From the NCBI RefSeq assembly GCF_031582965.1, contig NZ_CP134049.1, forward strand, positions 2,046,001 through 2,110,000: 64,000 bases of DNA, written 5' to 3'. The notes below the pieces were generated by a model that ran no database searches, was not told the origin of the DNA, and saw only the letters and a program-made list of their open reading frames with translations. Source of the stretch: Bacillus sp. NEB1478. GTDB lineage: Bacteria > Bacillota > Bacilli > Bacillales > Fictibacillaceae. The translations under genes and the position numbers were made by a program. Of the stretch, positions 25,990 through 34,828 are shown one piece after another. The stretch's first letter is position 1; each line of letters opens with the position of its first letter.

Positions 25990-26074
25990 ATAGAAAAACC
26001 TCTGACATCATGTCAGGGGTTTTTCTAGTACAAGCTCATATATTAATCGCGTTCCCAAGGATGAACTTGTGTTC
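25990..26074 (-). repeat. glnA 3'-end direct repeat, copy C (with terminator)
   Basis: On the minus strand this reads as the last codons of Gln[23 protein letters not shown], followed by a terminator (AAAAACCTCTGACATCATGTC and its partner at 25992-26027). The 25-base core at 26048-26072 has one mismatch to the real glnA end at 35775-35799. One codon has become TAA. It marks the lexA-side edge of the accessory block. The rest of 25842-26262 holds nothing else I recognise. Confidence 0.85.
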
Positions 26075-26262
26075 GATTTGCTAACTCATCTAATAGATGA
26101 CAAGATGTGTCACATTTATTCACTCCTGTCATATGTTGAAGTAAAACAATTAAAGAAGTGTGTAAGATGAATTACAAGTTGTTTCAGAATAATGTTAGTC
26201 CATGTAAGATTGGTTGTACAAACATATTTTACAGGGACATGAAATGATAGGAAAGTGAAAAT

Positions 26263-27303
26263 ATGTCGCTGGAAATCAGTATTGTACTATCGACGTACAA
26301 CGCATTAGAAAGACTTAAAAACTGTTTATATTCCTTAACGTTACAAGATGTTCCTCTCTCAAAGTTTGAAGTTATCGTCGTCGACGACTGTTCAACAGAC
26401 CAGACTGAAGAATACATGAGAAGTTTGATTTCCCCTTATCCCATCACCTATGAAAAGAATGAAAAAAACTTAGGACGATCCTCTACTCGGAATAAAGGTA
26501 TAAGACTTGCTCGTGGGAAAATCCTTATTTTTTGCGATTGTGATATGATCCTTCCACCAGAGTTTGTTCGGAACCATTTAAACTATCACGAACAAAATGA
26601 TTGGCTCGTTGTGTGTGGTTCTTTTTGGCACCAGATATCAACTCACCCCCCTCTTACGTTTGAATCTATAAAAAACAAACACTACCTTCATCATGTTACA
26701 GAGCAACCATGGGCTTATTGGTTCAAACAATTTGTTTACAAATATGGAAGAAATCTAACATCATTCTATTTTCCTTGGATGTACTTTGTGGTGATGAATG
26801 TTTCCGTAAGAAAAAAGCATGTGACTGAAGTTGGTGGTTTTGATGAAAGCTTTCAAGGTTATGGAGGGGAAGATGAAGAACTCGGGTTTCGTTTATATAA
26901 AAGGGGGCTTCATTTTGTTATGGATCAACATTTAAAGAACTACCATCAAGAACATCCTCGTGCTGTAAACCAACATGATGAGAGTCAATCCAACATTGAC
27001 TATATCTTAAAGAAACACCAGTCTATTGATACTCTCTTGTTCTACAGAATTAATGAATATAATCATTTTTATAAAAATGCGGTGTTACAAGAAATCTATC
27101 GACTCCCCTCATCAAAAGAAAATAAGGATTTCTTAGATATGCTGGTTATGATGTTAACGAACGCTTCAATCCAAAAAAATGAAACATTTAAAAAAGATTT
27201 TGTTGAAAGGTTTCAATCAATTAACAGGCAGAATTATTGCCCTCACTTAACAATGATGATCAGGAAATGGTTAAAAAAACAGAGAAGAAGGAGATTTACG
27301 TGA
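26263..27303 (+). CDS. Family 2 glycosyltransferase, first of three paralogues
   Basis: A 346-residue GT-A glycosyltransferase, cytosolic, with no transmembrane helix. It has the family 2 N-terminal pattern: ISIVLSTYNALERL at residue 4, VIVVDDCSTDQTEEY near 39, and the metal-binding acidic motif CDCDM near 95. It also has a galactosyltransferase-type C-terminal acceptor segment, GGFDESFQGYGGEDEELGFRL, near 192. YHQEHP near 225 recurs in the two paralogues downstream. AGGAAAG precedes ATG 26263. It overlaps the following nucleotidyltransferase gene by 4 bases. It likely adds a sugar to a surface glycan or glycoprotein; the acceptor is unknown. Confidence 0.85.
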   Translation: MSLEISIVLSTYNALERLKNCLYSLTLQDVPLSKFEVIVVDDCSTDQTEEYMRSLISPYPITYEKNEKNLGRSSTRNKGIRLARGKILIFCDCDMILPPEFVRNHLNYHEQNDWLVVCGSFWHQISTHPPLTFESIKNKHYLHHVTEQPWAYWFKQFVYKYGRNLTSFYFPWMYFVVMNVSVRKKHVTEVGGFDESFQGYGGEDEELGFRLYKRGLHFVMDQHLKNYHQEHPRAVNQHDESQSNIDYILKKHQSIDTLLFYRINEYNHFYKNAVLQEIYRLPSSKENKDFLDMLVMMLTNASIQKNETFKKDFVERFQSINRQNYCPHLTMMIRKWLKKQRRRRFT

Positions 27304-28094
27304 AAGTTTATGGCGTTATACCCGCAGCTGGAAGAGGAAGCAGGTTAGCTCCCCTTCCTTTCTCTAAAGAAATGTTTCCGTTAGGTTTCCAGCGAATGGA
27401 GGAAAATTATCGCCCTCGTCCCGTTTCACTTCACCTTGTTGAAACATTTAAAGAAGCTGGAATCCATGATATATTCTGGATCACTTCTATAGATAAGACT
27501 GATATACAGAAGTATTATAAGAGTGGAACTAACCTTCAGATGAACTTTTGTTATCTGTTGCAAGATGAACCGAAAGGTATGGTGGATGCCTTAACTTATA
27601 TCAATCCTTGGCTAACCGAGAGGGATGATTATTTGATCGCCTTAGGTATGCCTGACACCATCTTCTATCCAACCACTATTTTTCTTCAGATGAAACAGCT
27701 TCTTTTATCACAAAAAAAACTCGACGTGGTACTTGGTCTTTTCGAAACTGAGCAATGGTATAAACTCGGAATGGTTCAGTTTAAAGAGGAACAAGGCCAA
27801 CTAATGGTCAATAGAATTTTGGATAAACCAAAAAGCAAACCTGACACTCGTTTTGCTTGGGGAGTTTCCATGTGGAGATCTTCCTTTCAAGCGCATCTAA
27901 TAAAGGTGATGCAAGAAACGGATAAGTTGACCGAATACACATTAAGCGATGCATTCAATAGTGCTTTGGATGAGGGTTTTAATATCGGTGTGGTCCAGGG
28001 ATGTTCATTCGTTGATATCGGAACGGTTGAGGACTTACAAAGAGCAATAGAGCTTACAAATATCCTTCCTTCGGTGGGAAAAGATGAGCATTAA
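27300..28094 (+). CDS. Sugar-phosphate nucleotidyltransferase
   Basis: A 264-residue NTP_transferase (GalU/RfbA-like) that would activate a sugar phosphate as a nucleotide sugar for the adjacent glycosyltransferases. The nucleotide-binding motif is GVIPAAGRGSRLAPLPFSKEMFP near residue 5, given in outline; GMPDTIF near 115 supplies the metal-binding Asp. The GTG at 27300-27302 overlaps the preceding stop in GTGA, with AAGGAG upstream, so translation is coupled. A longer reading from 27237 would lie inside the preceding gene. The C-terminal FVDIGTVEDLQRAIEL is typical. Nucleotide and sugar specificity cannot be told. Confidence 0.83.
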   Translation: MKVYGVIPAAGRGSRLAPLPFSKEMFPLGFQRMEENYRPRPVSLHLVETFKEAGIHDIFWITSIDKTDIQKYYKSGTNLQMNFCYLLQDEPKGMVDALTYINPWLTERDDYLIALGMPDTIFYPTTIFLQMKQLLLSQKKLDVVLGLFETEQWYKLGMVQFKEEQGQLMVNRILDKPKSKPDTRFAWGVSMWRSSFQAHLIKVMQETDKLTEYTLSDAFNSALDEGFNIGVVQGCSFVDIGTVEDLQRAIELTNILPSVGKDEH

Positions 28095-29250
28095 ATTAAG
28101 TATTATCATACCTTCATACAATCGTTATCCTTTAAACCTTTGCAGTTTGTATTCCTTAGAAAATCAAACAGTAAGCGCAAAAGATATCGAAATTCTATTC
28201 ATTGATGATTGCTCCACCGACAAAACTTCTTATCTTAGGCATTATGAATCCAGGTACAAGTTCACATATATCCGAAACTTAAAAAATAAGGGTCGAGCTG
28301 CTTCTCGAAACATTGGAATTGCTAAGGCTAAGGGTGAGCTTCTTTTGTTTCTAGATGCAGAAATGATGGTTGAACCAGACTTCTTGCAAAATCACATCGA
28401 TCATCACCATCATAAGAACCGCCTAGTGGTATGCGGAACCTTCTATCATATGGGTGTGTTTACAATGTATTACCCTGACTTCTCTACTAATCAAGTGAAT
28501 CACATTTATCGTTTAGCTCACAATCATTCAATACCACTTCCTACTTTTAAAAGAAAGGAAGCTTTTCCAATTATCAAGAAAGAGGATATTGATTCCCTAA
28601 ACTTTAAAAAGTTGAGTTTCCACAATCCATATTTTTCTGAAATAGCGAATGCGTTTGGAGATGATTTAGAGGGTTATGGATTGCCATGGACTGTTTTCCT
28701 CAGTGGGAACGTATCATTAAAAAAAGATTTCTTGTTAAAGACAGGTGGGTTTGACGAGAACTTCAAAGGTTGGGGATTTGAAGATTGGGAATTAGGCTAC
28801 CGGTTGTTTAAGAATGGAGCCCGCATTATCAGCAGAGAGAATATCAAAGCTTACCATCAGGAACATCCCGTTCCGCAGAAATTCATTAAATTCGAAATGT
28901 TACCCAACTTCTATTTATTTCAGAAAAAACATCAAACGTTCGAGGTCAGTATTCATGTGCTCTTTCTTTTAGGTTTAACAAGTCGCCTACAAGAAAACTT
29001 GATAGTAAAAGAATATCATATGCTGATTCGCGACCATCCGAATAAATTTTTATTATTAATCGAAGTATTTCTAAATGGACTGGATTATTTTGCTGCTGAA
29101 TTAGCATCTGTTCCTTTTAAACTAGATCAAAACTTGCTGCAACAGCGTATTAAGTTAAGAAATCAAAAAATAGAGATTCTTAAATTAGGAAAATACTCTA
29201 ATTTTCTCCACGCGTTTAATTTGGTGACCAAGAAGATGCACTTACAATAA
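28084..29250 (+). CDS. Family 2 glycosyltransferase, second paralogue
   Basis: A 388-residue GT-A enzyme. It opens KLSIIIPSYNRYPLNLCSLYSL, has FIDDCSTDKTSY near 38 and the acidic motif LDAEMM near 92 (DAE in place of DxD). The acceptor-side motif is GGFDENFKGWGFEDWELGYRL near 220, followed by YHQEHP. Its ATG lies 11 bases inside the nucleotidyltransferase gene, so the three genes 26263-29250 form one coupled unit. It is more similar to the third paralogue than to the first, including an added middle segment with EDIDSL. Likely role: assembly of a surface polysaccharide or glycan. Confidence 0.85.
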   Translation: MSIKLSIIIPSYNRYPLNLCSLYSLENQTVSAKDIEILFIDDCSTDKTSYLRHYESRYKFTYIRNLKNKGRAASRNIGIAKAKGELLLFLDAEMMVEPDFLQNHIDHHHHKNRLVVCGTFYHMGVFTMYYPDFSTNQVNHIYRLAHNHSIPLPTFKRKEAFPIIKKEDIDSLNFKKLSFHNPYFSEIANAFGDDLEGYGLPWTVFLSGNVSLKKDFLLKTGGFDENFKGWGFEDWELGYRLFKNGARIISRENIKAYHQEHPVPQKFIKFEMLPNFYLFQKKHQTFEVSIHVLFLLGLTSRLQENLIVKEYHMLIRDHPNKFLLLIEVFLNGLDYFAAELASVPFKLDQNLLQQRIKLRNQKIEILKLGKYSNFLHAFNLVTKKMHLQ

Positions 29251-29616
29251 TTGTAAGGTCAATATACTAACCCACAATTTATATCTATAATATTGTTGCC
29301 CGCCTCTTTCAAATAGGATGAAAGAGTCTTTTGAATTTTTAGTTTTATTAAGTCTGACTTTTCCTTTATTCAATTTTTTCTTAAGACCTTCATATAATGA
29401 GTAAAAATTGTTAAAAGCTGTTGATTGAATATAAGATTTTAATGAAATTAAGTAGTACAAAGGTTTTTAGAATGTATAAAGCTTTCCCTTCCAATACCTT
29501 TATGACATGTTCAAGTGGATTTTAATATAAATAATCAAGAGAATTTTTTGTCATAAAAAGTAAGTTAGGAGATTTGTTTATATGAAATCAAATCAGAAAA
29601 AAGGGAGAATTCTTAA
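29251..29616. other. Gene-free stretch between the second and third glycosyltransferases
   Basis: AT-rich, with no credible gene on either strand and no clear terminator. The only clear signal is an AAAGGGAGA ribosome site just before the GTG start at 29617. The third glycosyltransferase probably has its own promoter here, but I cannot fix it. Confidence 0.5.
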
Positions 29617-30819
29617 GTGGGAATTAAAGTAAGTATCATCATTCCATCTTATAATCGGTATCCTCAAAATTTGCTTACGCTTTATTCATTACAAAACCAA
29701 ACTTTTGACCCTTCTAAAATGGAAGTTATTTTAGTAGATGATGGCTCTAATGATGATACATTTCAAATTCCTAAGATATTTCATCCCCTATTTTTATTTA
29801 AGTTTATCAGATGTGAAAAAAATACGGGACGCTCTAGGGCAAGGAACATTGGTATTGAAAAAGCAAACGGAGAGATTATTGTATTTTTAGACGCCGAAAT
29901 GATTGTGAACCCAGACTTTGTGCAAAATCATTATGATTATCATCAATCCTATAAGAAAATGGTATTAACGGGGGCACTTGGGTACCACTCCATGTTTTCA
30001 TTTATTTTTCCTCAATTTAATAAAGTCGAATTAAAACGAATCGCCAAATTAGTACAGTTTGATGAAGTCTTTTTAAAACGATTTCAAACCTTTACCCAAA
30101 CCAAGCGCCCAACACAAATGGTTTTTCAAGAAGACATTGATTCGTTAAGATTTCAAAAACTTTCTTATTTTTCCCAATCTTCTATTGATAAAAATACTAT
30201 CACATTGTTTGGAGAAAAATTAACGGGGTTTCAAATACCTTGGATAGCCTTTCTGACTGGAAATGTTTCTATACGAAAAGAACTTCTACAAACTGCCGGT
30301 CAATTTGACGAGACATTCAACGGATGGGGATTCGAGGATTGGGAGCTTGGTTATCGAATTTATAAATTAGGTGCAACATTTGCCTATAGTCAAAATGTTG
30401 CAAGTTATCATCAGGAACATCCTGTAACGGATCATCGTAATTGGGAGGCATCCCTAAAAAACTTTTATCTATTCCAAGAAAAACATCCAGATATCGATGT
30501 TTTGGTAATTGCATTTATTTTAATGGGGCAATTTGATCGATTGGAAATCGATGAGATTTTAAAACAATATAAAAGACTGGAAAAGGAATACCCCAATCAA
30601 TTTTCCAATTTTAAAGATTCCATTCCAGCATTATTGAAGTCTGCTTCGAAGATGACTGCTTCGAAATTTTTGATAGAAGGTAATCCAATTAAAAACCTGT
30701 TTGTAAGATCCAAAAGTCATCACAGAAAAGAACTAACCCAGTCTGATCGAAATACTGTTAAATCTCTAGGAACATTCGACAAATTAGTTTGTGCCTTTGA
30801 TTTTTTAAGCGGTCTATAA
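29617..30819 (+). CDS. Family 2 glycosyltransferase, third paralogue
   Basis: A 400-residue GT-A enzyme starting at GTG 29617 with AAAGGGAGA upstream. It opens KVSIIIPSYNRYPQNLLTLYSL, then LVDDGSNDDTF near 39, the acidic motif LDAEMI near 92, EDIDSLRFQKLSYF mid-protein, FDETFNGWGFEDWELGYRI near 230 and YHQEHP after it. It aligns along its length with the second paralogue, indicating tandem duplication. The C-terminal 60 residues (SKMTASKFLIEGNP and on) are less conserved. A terminator follows. Confidence 0.84.
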   Translation: MGIKVSIIIPSYNRYPQNLLTLYSLQNQTFDPSKMEVILVDDGSNDDTFQIPKIFHPLFLFKFIRCEKNTGRSRARNIGIEKANGEIIVFLDAEMIVNPDFVQNHYDYHQSYKKMVLTGALGYHSMFSFIFPQFNKVELKRIAKLVQFDEVFLKRFQTFTQTKRPTQMVFQEDIDSLRFQKLSYFSQSSIDKNTITLFGEKLTGFQIPWIAFLTGNVSIRKELLQTAGQFDETFNGWGFEDWELGYRIYKLGATFAYSQNVASYHQEHPVTDHRNWEASLKNFYLFQEKHPDIDVLVIAFILMGQFDRLEIDEILKQYKRLEKEYPNQFSNFKDSIPALLKSASKMTASKFLIEGNPIKNLFVRSKSHHRKELTQSDRNTVKSLGTFDKLVCAFDFLSGL

Positions 30820-30858
30820 AAATTTGTCGCTTTTTCATATAATTTCAACATAAACAAG

Positions 30859-30888
30859 GAGCCTTCCATAACAGGAAGGCTCTTTACT
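30859..30888 (+). terminator. Terminator after the third glycosyltransferase
   Basis: GAGCCTTCC-ATAACA-GGAAGGCTC followed by TTTAC. Confidence 0.8.
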
Positions 30889-31085
30889 CACTGTTATATC
30901 TGTTAATCTAATCTTTCCTTACAAGCAGTGAACAGCACTCCACATGACCGGAGTGTATGTGATAAAACATAGGATGTTGTTGAGGAAAGTCTGTGCTTTT
31001 GAACGTATATAAATAACATTGCTATAGACTGTAAAGGTAATGAAAAAATTCGAATAAACTTTATTTATGATAATAATTATGAGGA

Positions 31086-31961
31086 TCATGTGAAATGTTC
31101 GTTTAACCATAAGGTCGATGCTGCTATAAATTTTTCGGAAGCAGGCGGCAGATTTTTGAATGATATCGCACCAATTCCAATAGAGGAAATTGCTCGATCA
31201 TCTGAAAAAGGTATTTTTCTTACTCCATCAGGAAGATTGTGCAATGCAATGTCTGGTAGAATCGCTACACCCAGCGAGTTTTTTACCATAGAGATAACAG
31301 ACTGTTCATCCTTTAAATGAAAAGCAATATCAGGAGAAAGTTTATTGGATTTCAATATGTTATGTATTATTTTTAGGGAAGAATTTTGAAGAATCAGCTT
31401 CTCTTCCTTCAGTGAAATTGGGTTTATTGAATTTTCAGAACCAAGATGGTGATTTTCCGGCACAATACAGAAAAATGCTTCTCGTTTTAAATGGAGAACC
31501 TCCAGATCGGGAGCAGGCATCATTAAAAAACCAAAATCTACTAACCCTTGAGAAATCCACAGAGAGATTTCCTCCTGGTTCCCCTCGACAATGTTTAATT
31601 TAATATGCGGATATTGTTCCATGAATTTTTTTAATATTCCAGGAAGCCATAAAGCAGAAATAGATGAAAATGTACCGATTCTAACTGTACCTACTTCTAG
31701 CCCTTTTATTTCTGCAGCCTCCTGAAACATTTTTTCATTTAAATATATAATCTCCCTAATATATAACAACATTCGCTCCCCGTTTATAGTTAGCTTGATG
31801 CCTGCTTTATTACGGGTTAATAAGGAAAACCCAAGTTCTTTTTCCAAGCTGGAAATGGCATGACTTACCCCTGATTGGGAAATGCTAAGCGATTCACTTG
31901 CTTTTGTTAAGCTGCCAAGTTCTACTACAGTATTAAAAATTTCATATTTGCCTATCGACAA
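31086..31961 (-). CDS. LysR-family transcriptional regulator (orphan)
   Basis: A 291-residue LysR-type regulator. The winged helix-turn-helix is at residues 3-62 (FNTVVELGSLTKASESLSIS, then SGVSHAISSLEKELGFSLLTR). The effector domain, from about residue 90, has VRIGTFSSISALWLPGIL and later LGVAILPDIAL. LysR genes usually lie divergent from a target gene. Here nothing is encoded on the other side for over 800 bases apart from a doubtful small ORF, so its target is not visible. It may control the glycosyltransferase genes, which end head-on to it, or a gene that has been lost. Confidence 0.87.
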   Translation of the reverse strand: MSIGKYEIFNTVVELGSLTKASESLSISQSGVSHAISSLEKELGFSLLTRNKAGIKLTINGERMLLYIREIIYLNEKMFQEAAEIKGLEVGTVRIGTFSSISALWLPGILKKFMEQYPHIKLNIVEGNQEEISLWISQGLVDFGFLMMPAPDLEVLHLKREAFFCIVPENHHLGSENSINPISLKEEKLILQNSSLKIIHNILKSNKLSPDIAFHLKDEQSVISMVKNSLGVAILPDIALHNLPDGVRKIPFSDDRAISSIGIGAISFKNLPPASEKFIAASTLWLNEHFT

Positions 31962-32331
31962 TTCTATCCCTCTTTATATTAGTTTTATTCATAATATAAC
32001 ATATTAAATGAATCATTTTCATCATATTTCGACAAATAGTGAGTCTGCACAAATCAGTCTTCCACCTTGTAAGATTATTTTATTTAATTACTACATACTC
32101 CATTTACATGATGTTTTTATTTCTAGAAACAAAAGCTGATATGAAATATGTACAAGTTAGTGCATGGAAGCATACAAATCACATCAGATGTGTATGCTCT
32201 TATTTCTAAAAAGATAAAAAAAGACACAATGGATGTATATGAAGAGTATAAAAGATGTATTAAAGTGAATTTATATTGGTCCATTTTTGATCGAACAGCA
32301 ATAGACTTGTAATTTTTTTAATGGACTAAGA
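31962..32331. other. Gene-poor stretch upstream of the LysR gene
   Basis: AT-rich. It contains a hairpin AGCATACA...TGTGTATGCT at about 32168-32198 and one possible small ORF at 32148-32312. Nothing else is supported. Confidence 0.4.
32148..32312 (+). CDS. Doubtful small ORF, 54 residues
   Basis: An open frame of 55 codons starting MYKLVHGSIQITSDV and ending SIFDRTAIDL. The residue mix is plausible for a small soluble protein, but no good ribosome site precedes the ATG and I recognise no family. It stops just before the copy-B glnA repeat. It could be chance or a fragment of a lost gene. Confidence 0.2.
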   Translation: MYKLVHGSIQITSDVYALISKKIKKDTMDVYEEYKRCIKVNLYWSIFDRTAIDL

Positions 32332-32437
32332 TAAGAAAAACCCCTGACACCAATGGTGTCAGGGGTTTTCAGGCTTTAGAACAAGCTATGTATTGTTCGC
32401 GTTCCCAAGGGTGAACTTGTGTAAGGAACATATACAA
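32332..32437 (-). repeat. glnA 3'-end direct repeat, copy B (with terminator)
   Basis: On the minus strand this reads [13 protein letters not shown] and then diverges (IACSKA-stop) where GlnA has MSLY. It is followed by a terminator stem, CCCCTGACACC and GGTGTCAGGGG (32341-32364), identical to that of glnA. The 25-base core 32398-32422 is identical to glnA 35775-35799. It divides the accessory block into two modules. Confidence 0.88.
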
Positions 32438-32812
32438 CGTGTTTTTAAAAGCACAAATACGTGCTAATACCCTATAAAATCAATACTTCTAAAAATAAGT
32501 GTGTATTAAAATAAATCAAAGTTGATACTTTTGTGTGTAAAATGTGGGTGATTTGGTGGGTGGAATTGTATCTGAAATTACACATCATACTTCTTCCACA
32601 ATCGCACCCTTTAGTTGAAGTACGGGTTTTTCATTTTTTTGATTTTTGGTATCTTGCTAGGCATAAATTTCTCCCCAAAATAGATACCCTACCCCTAAAA
32701 TCAGTGCCAATATACTAAAAATATCTAGTGTATTTCCTAAGTAAATTAACATCTTCTGAAATAAAATTCGTATCCAGGTGCACCGGTGTATTGGGCTGTC
32801 GCAACCGTAAGT
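32438..32812. other. Gene-free stretch with possible integrase-tail remnant
   Basis: About 375 bases. The segment 32530-32573 aligns with 35644-35690, allowing a few gaps; shared words include AAAATG-GGGT and TGGTGGG. At the second site one frame reads KFGGQNAGKLVGIDLYLLLF-stop, which resembles tails of phage-type integrases; the copy here is degraded. No intact gene is present. Confidence 0.4.
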
Positions 32813-33331
32813 CTACTGTCGTTGGTGTTTATTTTCTTCGCTTTGACGGATGATCTCGTTAACGACTTGATTGATCGGTGTGGTGGCGTCGATTATAATC
32901 CCGTTTTTGGGAACGCCTTCTTTCGTTTGATGCAAGCGCGAAATGATTTCCCGTTCCTCTGGTCTGCCACCCCAGTCAGTTGGATCCAGTGCCACTCGCT
33001 CATCAATCCGCCGAAGACAGGTTTCCAGGTCGACCTCAAGGACAAACACGCCGTCGAATAGATCGATGAATTTGGGAAAATTCCGCGAACCGCCGCAGAA
33101 AAATGTTACCGCCTCATCCTGATTGGCGACCAAAGCTTTTACTTTATCTATATGCCAAATGTGGTGTTCGGGTTTAAAGCCATCCGTCGGGGTACCAGTT
33201 TCCGGATCGCCTTGATAAGCCAATTCACGGTCACCATGAACGGCATGGTAGCCGAGCCGCTGTAATTCGTTGCAGACCGTAGTTTTGCCAGCGCCGGATA
33301 CGCCTTCAATCAGATAATTTCTAATACCCAT
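32813..33331 (-). CDS. P-loop nucleoside/nucleotide kinase-like protein
   Basis: A 172-residue AAA_18-like small kinase. The Walker A motif is EGVSGAGKTTVCN at about residue 9. There is a HAVHGDRELAYQGDPETG segment near 28 and a Walker B-like GVFVLEVDLETCLRRIDER near 95. The ATG at 33329-33331 has GGAGGG 7 bases upstream. The phosphate acceptor is unknown; such proteins are often annotated as broad-range kinases or ATPases. The DNA is visibly richer in GC (many GCC, CCG, GCG) than the core genes around it, as in the next two genes. Confidence 0.75.
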   Translation of the reverse strand: MGIRNYLIEGVSGAGKTTVCNELQRLGYHAVHGDRELAYQGDPETGTPTDGFKPEHHIWHIDKVKALVANQDEAVTFFCGGSRNFPKFIDLFDGVFVLEVDLETCLRRIDERVALDPTDWGGRPEEREIISRLHQTKEGVPKNGIIIDATTPINQVVNEIIRQSEENKHQRQ

Positions 33332-33575
33332 GATTAGACCCTCCATTCAACTAGATAAGCACACTATATTAGATATGTCTATCTGTCGCTAAACTAAACC
33401 GTTACTTTAATTAAATTCAACAAAAAGAAGCGTTAATCCTTCTTGGATCAACGCACCAGTTAGCTTTAGTGAAACCCTTCACCATATATTGAAAAGAACC
33501 CTATACAATCCTCTCTAAATTGCAATACAATGAATCTCGCATACGTATTTTGATATTTTTAGGAGATGAGAAATA

Positions 33576-34244
33576 TCAAGGCGAAAACAGCTTCCAATGC
33601 CCTTCGGAGATCACTTCGACCTCTCCATCGATCACTTTGATGGCGGTTTCATCGTCAATCGCATACGCTGGCACCTGCATCTCGGCAGCCCATCGCTCTG
33701 CGGTAGCCATGGTGTTATCCGGTAGCATCTCGTGATCAAGGTGTGGAAACATGGCAAAATCAACAAGACCAAGTGTTTTATCTTCACCGTTGGGTGGCGT
33801 CCAGCCAACGAAGATCTCTCCAATTTTAGGTGCCATCACCATGCTCCCGGCGCTCATTCCCACATAAACTGACTGAACCGACGGTAAGAGATCTGCCAGC
33901 CCGGACTGCTGCATCCAATGATACAGGTAGAGAGCGTCGCCGCCGGACACCAGCAGGACGTCCGTCTCCCGTACCAAAGGTACCCAGCGATCTTTGTCGA
34001 TACTTGGCAGCGCAGTGAGCTCAAGCACGCCCACTGACTTCCAGCCTAGATTAACCATGGGATTCTCTTCTTTCCCACTGATGAATTCCCAGGTTTTCAC
34101 GCCTGGTCCGACCCAAGGATGTCCGTACATCGCAGTAGGGATGCATAGGGCGTTGGATTCGGCGATCGGTTTGCCCAGCATGTCAACCAGCGCGTCGTGA
34201 ATACTTTTGTTATTGACACCTCCAGATGTGAGGAGAAACTTCAT
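33576..34244 (-). CDS. Peptidase S51 family (dipeptidase E-like) protein
   Basis: A 222-residue class I glutamine amidotransferase-like fold with the S51 nucleophile motif YVGMSAGSMVM (Ser near residue 130) and VLLVSGGDALYLYHWM near 98. A later GLVDFAMFPHLDHE supplies a candidate catalytic His. Family members cut Asp-X dipeptides or act on cyanophycin. The ATG at 34242-34244 has AAGGAG 9 bases upstream. It belongs to the GC-richer module. Its own substrate is unknown. Confidence 0.82.
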   Translation of the reverse strand: MKFLLTSGGVNNKSIHDALVDMLGKPIAESNALCIPTAMYGHPWVGPGVKTWEFISGKEENPMVNLGWKSVGVLELTALPSIDKDRWVPLVRETDVLLVSGGDALYLYHWMQQSGLADLLPSVQSVYVGMSAGSMVMAPKIGEIFVGWTPPNGEDKTLGLVDFAMFPHLDHEMLPDNTMATAERWAAEMQVPAYAIDDETAIKVIDGEVEVISEGHWKLFSP

Positions 34245-34354
34245 AAAATCAACTCCTTGTCGTTGTGTAGTACTGTCAAAGTTATTCATACTCCTAAGAC
34301 TTCAACCGTTTGACTTTTCTAACTATCGGTTAGACATGGTCATATTGCTCGTCA

Positions 34355-34813
34355 TTAATTTTTCTCAACTGTTGACTCTATCTGTAGATACTCGCCCAGT
34401 TTGACCAACATGACCTTCGTGCCGTGTTCACGCTGAGTTACCGTATCATGGCCGTCGAGGAAAACTCCTTGCTCGGTGTAGATGAGCTGAGTACCAGCTT
34501 CTGCATGCTTGAACTCCACCGTGGTCACGGATACCGATATACGTGTTTCATCAAGATCCATCGTATAGGAATAGACAATACGCTGATTCGGAACAATCTC
34601 TTGATAGCAAGCATCAAAGGTAAAGACTGGTCCTCCTTTGGGACCGCCTTGACTGTACTCACGCCCGCCAACTCGAAAGTCGAATTCGTCAGCCTTAGGA
34701 AACCACTTTGCTTTGACTGCGGAATCTGTCCAGGCTGCGAACACTCGTTCAAGTGAAGCATTAAATGTCTTTTCAATGACAAAAGTGTCGTGTGTTGCAA
34801 AGCGTTTGTTCAT
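34355..34813 (-). CDS. SRPBCC (AHSA1-like) domain protein
   Basis: A 152-residue START/Bet v1-like fold protein of the activator of Hsp90 ATPase (AHSA1/YndB) type. It opens TFVIEKTFNASLERVFAAWTD, has KAKWFPK near 35 and DFRVGGREYSQGGPKGG mid-protein, and ends in a C-terminal helix. These small proteins bind hydrophobic ligands; the function is usually unknown. It lies 15 bases downstream of the MerR-type regulator on the same strand, so the two form an operon under the MerR-type promoter. Confidence 0.82.
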   Translation of the reverse strand: MNKRFATHDTFVIEKTFNASLERVFAAWTDSAVKAKWFPKADEFDFRVGGREYSQGGPKGGPVFTFDACYQEIVPNQRIVYSYTMDLDETRISVSVTTVEFKHAEAGTQLIYTEQGVFLDGHDTVTQREHGTKVMLVKLGEYLQIESTVEKN

Positions 34814-34828
34814 GATTTAATCCTCCCT

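Noticed and set aside
29242..29460. Minus-strand open frame of 72 codons after the second glycosyltransferase
   Set aside because: No ribosome site, no recognisable family, and it lies in AT-rich intergenic DNA where such frames arise by chance.
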